Assembly: GCA_029204225.1 (NCBI GenBank)
Contig: CM055097.1
Span: forward strand, 36,754,976-36,818,975
Length of the DNA: 64,000 nt
From: Diphasiastrum complanatum
Lineage: Eukaryota; Streptophyta; Lycopodiopsida; Lycopodiales; Lycopodiaceae
Reading direction: 5' to 3'
Below are positions 57,005-64,000 of the stretch, piece after piece (positions within the stretch are counted from its first letter, which is position 1; every line of letters begins with the position of its first letter). The position numbers and the translations under genes are program-made. The notes under the pieces are model-generated. The model was not told the DNA's origin. It did not search any database and was given only the letters and a program-made list of their open reading frames with translations.

Positions 57005-57172
57005 TTTGCGATAGTGAATCTCTAAATGGAATTGCTACATCAATTTGGCCCAGCACGCCTGGTGGCCTCTCAACTTTGGCTAATTATAAAAGTACTTGAG
57101 AGTATTGTGGTCAATATAAACATAAAACTTGACACCATGTAAATAGTGCCGCCACACCTTGAGCGCATGTAT
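57005..57172. repeat. 168-bp direct duplication, copy 2
   Basis: Exact copy of 56,367-56,534 displaced by 638 bp; sequence before and after differs. Confidence 0.93.
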
Positions 57173-57616
57173 CTAAATGATAGTTTGGCCATGCCTACAT
57201 GCTATTATAGGGGCCATTAATATTTATAGCAAATTCGTTTTTTATTGCTTATGCATGTAGGTGGGCACACTACGACTAGATTAGGATTTACTACTTAGAA
57301 ATTCACCTTGGTCCCTCATAGACTTATTGTTTGTTTGGTTGACTCTCATCTGATTCCCTCTGAGCCCTCAGTAGCATGATCCCCACGTCATCCAAGGTAT
57401 ATCTCTTGGAATTTTCTAGCATACCATGTTTTGGTGCCTTTCCCATTTCTTCCTACAAAAGGTCTATCTTTACTTTGCTTGTAGAAGATGATTCACTTGG
57501 TCGTTTGTGCCTTTGGATGATGAGGAATTACGATCGTCATGTTTTTTTATTTTGTGAACCACTTCCTTTTCTTTGCCTTTATTGACCTTTTAACATTTGC
57601 TGAATGAACTTCAATA

Positions 57617-58900
57617 TCAACATTGATGGTGGAATAGTCTCCCAGATAGGTCATTCCATTTAAGCACTTGATTATAAAGTTGCCTGGCCTGGTTCTTCTT
57701 TGCCCCAGGTGTATTAGGTAACGGTTCCTTCAATACAACAACAAGTGGTTTCAGTGGAGGTTGTTCATGTATTTTCCGAACACCAAATCTTGAAGGATCC
57801 ATATGGAACAAAATTTGTTCATCAATTAGCTCGCCTCCCTCATTAGAGGTTAGAGCATGACCTAAAGGTATTAACTAATCTTCAATTGGTTCCGGAATAG
57901 GCTTTGCTAATAACCGTGCTACATTCATCATGTTGACTCCATATGCGATTGGTGTATCCAGGGTGAGACTCCTGGAGAGATACTTAAGTCTGAATCTGAG
58001 TCATGGTGGCACATATATCCCGTCGTGCAATCAACAATTGCTAATGCTTCATTCCAATTGGCGTTGCCTGATTGTGAATCATAGTGCACATCTAGTGTTG
58101 CCTTTCCGTGATCTATGGTATGATCCATAGTGGAGAAATCATCATCAACTTTAGGTGGTACTGGTTTCATCGTCCAAGTGGATGGATCCACTTTTACTTC
58201 TCTTTCTCGGTTTTTGAGAGTGATTTTGCCCGTTTCCTAGTTATGAATTTTTTTGACCCACTCATAACCACGGTCGACTAAATAATACTCGATTAACAAA
58301 AGGTGAATAAGGAAGATTAGTCACCACAAATGTAATGACAAATTGGAACTACTTTGTGTGAACTCCCATAGCATCCTGCTTTGAATCTCTTCTTCTGCTG
58401 CGGTTGAATTCACTTCGACTTGGTTATTTGGCCTTGGCGGTGTTGGCAATGCCAACCTTTGTTGTTGTGGGGTCGCTCCCACCTAGGTGCTGGATGTGGT
58501 GCTCCTTGATGGTATTCCTATGCGGTTGGAAATTGAGTCCTTTGTTGCATGATCCTTGGATTTAATGTGCAATAAGTCGTATCATGCGATGCAGCATTGC
58601 ACAAATGGCAATATCCTTTTGTCAACTTCTGTTTAACTACTAGACATTCATTAGATGTATTATTTTGATAAAAAATAGGACACACACCATACATTATCTC
58701 GTCCTGGATATTGTTGTTGACTGGATCCGATTGTTGAGCTGCAAAATTGTGCATTGCTTTCAGCTTTTGATCAAACTGCATTGTCAGTTGGTCCATCTGT
58801 TGGTGATGCTGTTTATTTATCTTGTCAATCTGCTCCATCAACAATTGAGTGGATGCATTTAAGGCAGTCGATGCTGATTTGTTTGATGAGGTCGTAGCTT
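57617..58900 (-). mobile_element. E8: Tat-like gag and linker remnant
   Basis: A minus-strand frame at 58,844-58,518 has a glutamine-rich coil (INKQHHQQMDQLTMQFDQKL) and a CHLCNAASHDTTYC cysteine cluster like that in the E6 gag. A frame at 58,191-57,928 has NWNEALAIVDCTTGYM, matching the E6 linker. A segment at 57,811-57,617 (SRFGVRKIHEQPPLKPLVVV) is not recognised. The relationship to E6 is seen at protein level only. Confidence 0.6.
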
Positions 58901-59479
58901 GGCTGAATATGTAAGGTGTTGATACATGGTTAGATCCATCATTTGAGCTCTCATCCTCCTCCGTTACTGCATCTTTTCCATTGCTTCTTGCAACATTATG
59001 TATTACTCTCTTTGTTTAAGTTCCCTCCTGACGCTTTTAGGAAAACTGGCTAGAAACTGCATGATCAGGAATTGAATCTGGATTACACTCGGATCTATGG
59101 TTTTTGACCTTCTCAACATCTCATCAGAGATGTTTATCTTAATGTTATGAAGAGCAATCCCTGCTCTCTTCTTGAACCTCTATATTCGCTTTCCCATCTT
59201 GATTTTGTTGAGATCAGGAGAAAAGGATCTTCTAGAAATTTTCGTGGTGATAGGATCGGAAGATCCATCAAACTAAGGTATCACCTTGGTGTCTTTTTTA
59301 TTGCATGGTGAGGTGCAAGAATGCCAAATCCCATGTCATCATGATCCATCTGATCATTGGGAGTGACATTCTTCTTCTACAAACTCAAAAGAATGTGATA
59401 CAACTCTGGAAAAATTGGCGATGGTTTGTTTTGAGCTATAATGCTTTTTGTAACATTGGCGGGGGTTCCTCTTATTTAA

Positions 59480-59960
59480 AAAGTACTCAGGAACAAATCG
59501 AACCTTTGCAAAGAAACTGATGGAACTAACCTTTGCAGAGCTCACTAATGGGAAATCACAATGTAATAAAGGCAATAGGGCTGGAAAAGGTTTAGCGCGG
59601 TAAGACTGAAAATAGAGGTACTTTCACAAAGAGTTATGTTTTTTGGCTAAAAAACTCAAAATCAGTGGAAACCTTTGCAAAGTCGCTAGTAGCTAGCTAC
59701 TCACAAATTGCAATTAATTTTTGATGTATGAAGGTTCTTTGGCATTCTTTTGGCTGATTAACCTTCGCAGAGGCTGCAAAACTTCTAAAGAACATTCTTT
59801 GACCTCAGAGAAAGCCTAAAACGGCAATTTGGAGGTGGGCGAAGGTTGGCAGACCAATTATGAGCGCTTTAATTTTTCTGTTATTTCTTTACAAAGATTT
59901 TTGGATTTTTTTGTCTGTTTGGAGATTGGCAAGGAACAAACCTTCGCCCTCCTAACATGA
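59480..59960. repeat. Scattered AACCTTTGCAAAG-like motifs
   Basis: Five forward copies (about 59,500, 59,528, 59,668, 59,758 and 59,938) and one inverted copy (about 59,840) of AACCTTYGCARAG. They lie upstream of the E8 gag on its strand, as array B lies upstream of the E6 gag. Confidence 0.45.
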
Positions 59961-61417
59961 GCTTAATCATTACAAGCCAGTCCTATCTGCAAGTCTGGCA
60001 AATGTTCGTTGTAGAGGAATCTAAAGTTACTGTCTCTGATGACAATTTTTGCACTCTTTTCCTTCCTTTTGCAAAAACTCAACGTTTTATGGGTGTTTTA
60101 TTTCATTTTTGTATTTTGGGCAATAATTCACACAAAACCAATCAAAAACACTCTAGAGTCTAAACTAACCAAAAATCTAACCCTATTCCACTTCAACTGC
60201 AAAACTAACTCTATTATGCCAGAACCATGATGCCTATATGCAAGCTAACCACCATACTACTACAAAAAGAGTGGTAACAAACTAAGAATAGTGTCAATCA
60301 ATCCCCGGCAACAGTACCAAGAATTGTAGTTGCTTTCCTCAACATTCTTCAAACCCTACTTTTTAGATTAAGCATTGGCAATGTAAGTAGAATGAGATGA
60401 TAGTTTTTCCTTTCTTGTCACATGGTAGTTTGTTCCCAAGGGAGATAGGCCTATTCGTTAATCGATTTACAAGCTTTCAATGGATTCCTACCATTAACCC
60501 TGACTTTGAATACAACAATATAGCTTGCTTCTTTCTCTCTCTTCCTTTTCTCATAAAGATAGAAACAACAGCAAATCACAACAAACCATGCAAATACGAA
60601 AAAGCAGTAACTCAAAAGCAAGGTGAGAGAAAGATGGAGAAATGAGAAGCAATGATGTCCAAATTGCCAAAATGGTAGTGTCTCCAACTTCTCTTGAATG
60701 AACATAGGAAATGAAGTACATTTGATGCCCTGTTTATAGTTGGGGAAAGGCATTGACCCCTTCTTTCTATTGGCTAATTATGTCTCCCTAGATTTTCAAA
60801 TTCAAAATAAGGTGGGAAATACCTTTATTCCTCTAACTTGACTTTTAGGCCTCTAATTGATTTAATTACGCTATGGCCCAGAGACCCTTTATTTTTAAGT
60901 ATAAAAATGAAACAATATTGTGCTCATCGGGTTGGACTTACACACGCAGGGTGCCAGAGCTCTTGTACTTCTTATCCTAACTACACCGCGATATCTACAT
61001 GGGTCCCACCAAATTCCCAACACAAGGTGACTCCAAAACTGATGGACTTTCGATAATTCAACAACGGAACAGCTTCCTTCTGAAGGGACTATTTCCTCGA
61101 ACGTTTCAGTAAATAATTTAATGTAATAACACAAGTTGAGGAATCTCTCGATAAGGAAAGTTGAAATATGTTCTCTAGAATAATTACTACAGTTACTTGC
61201 TTAAACTTGATCTGCCCTGCTATGCTATCCTAACCGGCTAACTCTTTTTAATAAAAGTTCTACAATAATTATCTTTTTCTTTGTTATTAGTTTTCTATAC
61301 TTCAGTATCAGTAACACGGTTGCATTTATCTTTGTTGCAAAAAGAAAACTTTTGTAAGCTTTTTGTGTTTTATTTGGGTTTATATAGCCGATTTAAGTTT
61401 TAGCTTTTGCAAAACAG
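59961..61417. other. Intron sequence before exon 8
   Basis: AT-rich DNA without recognisable coding homology. The last 70 bp lead into the exon 8 acceptor. Confidence 0.55.
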
Positions 61418-61582
61418 CTTGGCAAAAAGATTGCAGATTATTGGGAACCCAGCACAAAGATGCTGACAGACCCAAGTAAGTTCTTGGATTCTCTCCTACA
61501 GTTTGACAAGGAGAACATTCCGGATTCCGTAATACAGAGGATTGAACCTTATATTGCAATGGAGTCCTTCACTCCCGAGCAG
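61418..61582 (+). CDS. Dynein heavy chain exon 8 (microtubule-binding domain)
   Basis: Fifty-five codons containing KKIADYWEPSTKML and KFLDSLLQFDKENIP, the globular microtubule-binding domain at the stalk tip. The acceptor is aaaacag|CTT and the donor CAG|gttggt. The exon has no internal Met-initiated ORF of note, so ORF-based searches would overlook it. The assignment rests on family motifs and on exact phase-0 junctions with exons 7 and 9. Confidence 0.9.
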
Positions 61583-61777
61583 GTTGGTTTTTGCTGCTGA
61601 CTGATTCATTTCAGATGGTCATGGCTATGGATGCCATCTTTCCCTTGTATCCTACTTACCCTCGTTCTCACTCAAAAGAATATGTAGGTACCTTTGGTTG
61701 TCAAAGATTAGGGTGATTGGACATGAAGGAAGCCAGCATATAACTTTTGGAGTTTGTTGTGTGGATCCAAACAACAG

Positions 61778-61951
61778 GTAGCAAGAGTTTCAAAAGCATG
61801 TACATCAATTTGCATGTGGGTGCGGGCAATGCATTCGTACTACCTGGTTACTCAGGTAGTGGCACCAAAACGAGCTCAACTAGCAGAGGCACAAGCATTA
61901 CTTGATGTAACCATGCAACAGCTTGCAAGTGCACAGACAAAGCTTCAAGAG
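61778..61951 (+). CDS. Dynein heavy chain exon 9 (microtubule-binding domain, start of coiled coil 2)
   Basis: Fifty-eight codons: SKACTSICMWVRAMHSYYLV is the last helix of the microtubule-binding domain, and VAPKRAQLAEAQALLD is the canonical start of the returning coiled coil 2. The acceptor is acaacag|GTA and the donor GAG|gtcagg, phase 0. The intron before it is 195 bp. Confidence 0.95.
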
Positions 61952-62314
61952 GTCAGGCTTCATGTGTTCCTGGTTAAAACCATGTAAGAGCTAGATAAAT
62001 CTAGAGATGGCACGTTGGCAAAATCGCTGACAGGGATATCGCTCTAGCCTGCAATGAAATCATGGTATGGTAGAAGAGCAGGTTATTAAGTAGGAAACTG
62101 ATTATTGATCAACAATAAGAGAGTCCGAATCTGCTGCATGATAAACATCATCTTAAGCAGTCACATAGAGAAATACTGGAGGAATGATTTCAGAAACGGT
62201 CTGTAAAATTTCATTCTGATCCAATAATTTTGAAATTTCCAAACTTCGTTTAAAGGTGATGTATCCATTAATTTTTTTTGTCATGAAGTTTATGCAATCA
62301 CTTGCAACATGCAG

Positions 62315-62617
62315 GTTGAAGAAAAAATAGCAAGGCTTGAGGCAGAGCTGGAAGCTGCAGTTAAGAAAAAGGAGGATCTTGCGAAACAAGCCCGAGATTG
62401 TGAAACAAAGCTGGAACGCGCAGGCAAGTTAATTGGTGGGCTTGGAGGAGAAAGGGCACGATGGAATGAAACCATAGGAATCTTAAGTACCAATATACAC
62501 AATGTCGTTGGTGATGTGGCAATAGCTGCTGGAGCAATCGCTTATTCCGGCCCTTTTACTCCTCCTTTTAGGCAACGGCTCAACCTTGAGTGGCTTCAGA
62601 AGCTCAGAGACTTGCAT
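62315..62617 (+). CDS. Dynein heavy chain exon 10 (coiled coil 2 into AAA5)
   Basis: One hundred and one codons. The first half is charged coiled coil (VEEKIARLEAELEAAVKKKE) ending near KLIGGLGGERARW, the conserved end of the stalk. The second half (VVGDVAIAAGAIAYSGPFTP, then FRQRLNLEW) begins AAA5. The acceptor is catgcag|GTT and the donor CAT|gtgagt, phase 0. The donor differs from most others here in lacking AG before the cut, but it has a strong gtgagt. Confidence 0.95.
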
Positions 62618-62768
62618 GTGAGTGTTGTTCTTTTGAAACAAGTCCTTGCTGCTGGCCTTCGAATTAGTTTCTCAGCAGAATCCATTGACATTAGATGTGT
62701 TGGCATGTTTCCATCAACCTGTGTGGTGAAATATTTTCATGGCAAACTTTGATCTTCTATTTATGCAG

Positions 62769-62927
62769 ATCCCGCATACTCCTCACACGACCCTCCAGAC
62801 TGTTCTGAAAGACCCAGTAAAAATGCGTGCATGGAACATAGCTGGACTTCCAAGTGATCTCCTTAGTGAAGACAATGGCATTATTATCTCCAAGGCTCGC
62901 CGCTGGCCACTTATGATTGATCCCCAG
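62769..62927 (+). CDS. Dynein heavy chain exon 11 (AAA5)
   Basis: Fifty-three codons with VKMRAWNIAGLPSDLLSEDN and RRWPLMIDPQ, the conserved and degenerate nucleotide-site region of AAA5. The acceptor is ttatgcag|ATC after a 151-bp intron, and the donor is CAG|gttata, phase 0. Confidence 0.95.
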
Positions 62928-63019
62928 GTTATAATCATCTCAAACACATCACTGAAATCATTCTTAGGCAGCATTCTTGATTGGCTGTGCATAGTATAAA
63001 CTTTTGACATATTGCTCAG

Positions 63020-63316
63020 GGACAAGCAAACAAGTGGATCAAAAACTTGTACAGAGAGAGTGGACTAGATGTCATCAAGCTTTCTGAGAAGGATTATCTA
63101 CGAACTCTGGAAAATGCTGTGAGATTTGGCAGGGTTGTACTGCTAGAACGTATCTGGGAAACTCTGGATCCTGCTTTGGAGCCTCTTCTCTTGCGCCAAA
63201 CATTCAAACAAGGAGGTACAGATGTGATCAAAATTGGTGACAACCTCATTCCATACCATGAAGACTTTAGGTTTTTCATGACCACCAAACTCCGCAATCC
63301 TCACTATCCTCCTGAG
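63020..63316 (+). CDS. Dynein heavy chain exon 12 (AAA5, last exon in window)
   Basis: Ninety-nine codons beginning GQANKWIKNLYRESGLDV, which joins IDPQ of exon 11 as expected. It also holds RFGRVVLLERIWETLDPALE and DFRFFMTTKLRNPHYPPE. The NKWIKN wording is characteristic of monomeric inner-arm dyneins. The acceptor is ttgctcag|GGA after a 92-bp intron, and the donor is GAG|gtaatt. The next exon (rest of AAA5, AAA6, C-terminal domain) is beyond the window. Confidence 0.95.
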
Positions 63317-63504
63317 GTAATTATTGAAGTCTTGAATGTACTTCCAGCTCTTCATATTCCACTACATGTTGATTGTGTCTGAATCTATTTTTTGTATCTA
63401 AAAAGCTATCCTAAAACAGAAGATTCATTATTTCAAGTAGATATTAGAACCAATAGCAGTGTATACATTCTCCACCACAAAAGCAAATCACCTAATAGAC
63501 ATAC

Positions 63505-63600
63505 CATAGTTGCACCGCGATTCGCGAATCGCGATTCAAAATCGCGATCCCGATTCGCGATTCGGGATTTTCCCAGAATCGTGTAGAATCGAAATTTTTT
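63505..63600. repeat. CGCGATTC palindrome-rich segment with T run
   Basis: Six or more overlapping copies of ATCGCG/CGCGATTC and their complements (gattcgcgaatcgcgattc and similar), followed by GAATCG words and a run of about 13 T. Such overlapping subterminal words are seen at the ends of DNA transposons, but no partner end is visible before 64,000. Confidence 0.6.
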
Positions 63601-63921
63601 TTTTTTTTTGAAATTTTTTTGTGCAATATGGGTATCAGATGAAAGCTCTGATCGAGGGGAGTATGATTGTGTAGTTTGCCGACTGTTTCAGGTGCAGGAT
63701 GGTCCCTTTACGCTAAAGCTGCATCCCATATAAAAAAAAGTGAACACATTGGGGCCCTAGTGAACATAGCAGGAATCTCCCTTTCTCTGAGTCTCCCTCT
63801 CTCTATCTCTCTCTGATCACGATTCACAACAAACGGAACTAAAACCATGCTGAACAAAAACCTAGCTGAATCATTCTGAACTTTAGCCTTAAATGAAACA
63901 ATTTTTGACAAAACAACCATA

Positions 63922-63922
<1 letters not shown>
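63601..63922. other. Intron tail, no gene seen
   Basis: Contains a short pyrimidine-rich part (63,777-63,813) but no coding homology. Confidence 0.5.

Positions 63923-63923
<1 letters not shown>

Positions 63924-63965
<42 letters not shown>
63924..63965. repeat. (TC)21 microsatellite
   Basis: An uninterrupted TC run near the right edge. No LINE sequence is recognised beside it within the window. Confidence 0.95.
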
Positions 63966-63966
<1 letters not shown>

Positions 63967-64000
63967 ACCATAAATCATAAACCATAAAACCGAAGTTACT

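Larger units (their letters stand above)
4540..63316 (+). other. Axonemal dynein heavy chain gene, partial (AAA3 to AAA5), 12 exons
   Basis: This entry is the whole gene model; the exons are listed separately. Dynein heavy chains are ATP-driven minus-end microtubule motors, and this type powers bending of cilia and flagella, in a plant those of the sperm. The joined exons give about 1,208 codons that run collinearly through AAA3 (P-loop GETGTGKT), AAA4 (P-loop GVGGSGRQS), stalk coiled coil 1, the microtubule-binding domain, coiled coil 2 and AAA5. Earlier parts (tail, linker, AAA1-2) and AAA6 lie outside the window. Land plants are known to have lost outer-arm dynein heavy chains. Motifs such as NKWIKN and CTIDWFREWPEEAL fit the monomeric inner-arm class (DNAH1/3/6/7/12-like), but the exact orthologue cannot be fixed here. 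All exons are open, every splice junction is phase 0, and introns range from 92 bp to 28 kb. Confidence 0.93.

Overview
The window is plant nuclear DNA. It holds one interrupted host gene and a deep pile of nested retrotransposons. The gene, on the + strand, is part of an axonemal dynein heavy chain. Twelve exons between 4,540 and 63,316 encode about 1,208 codons, from AAA3 through AAA4, the stalk and microtubule-binding domain, and AAA5. Both ends lie outside the window. Flowering plants and conifers lack axonemal dyneins. A plant-type repeat landscape around an intact dynein therefore points to a land plant with swimming sperm and a large genome. A fern seems most likely; a lycophyte, cycad or Ginkgo is possible. 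This is inference from gene content, not a species identification.

Layout: 1-4,539 intron with a LINE fragment, a Ty3/gypsy remnant and a second LINE fragment; 4,540-5,908 exons 1-2; 5,909-14,410 intron holding a minus-strand LINE split by a complete LTR element (E1, 6,997-12,083); 14,411-14,994 exons 3-4; 14,995-24,589 a GC-AG intron with a complete minus-strand LTR element (E2, 16,216-22,911) and a diverged solo LTR; 24,590-25,370 exons 5-6; 25,371-53,618 a 28-kb intron with an old LTR remnant (E4) invaded by a LINE and by LTR element E3 (27,483-32,932), a minus-strand unknown-ORF region split by LTR element E5 (37,874-43,828), and a degenerate Tat/Athila-like element (E6) bordered by 24-bp minisatellites; 53,619-53,870 exon 7; 53,871-61,417 intron with copia, Ty3 and Tat-like remnants; 61,418-63,316 exons 8-12; 63,317-64,000 intron tail.

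Every dynein exon is open and a multiple of three, and all introns are phase 0, so the gene looks functional despite introns of up to 28 kb. The mobile elements are mostly broken by stops, frameshifts and deletions. Three features stand out. E1, E2 and E3 have LTRs that begin AGTTATG and end TAACT, not TG...CA, each flanked by an exact 5-bp target duplication. The LINE copies abut (TC)n/(GA)n microsatellites, and one sits inside a short CT run of an LTR whose uninterrupted homologue is also in the window. E1 has lost its protease-to-integrase region and carries about 1.6 kb of unrelated, open sequence in its place.
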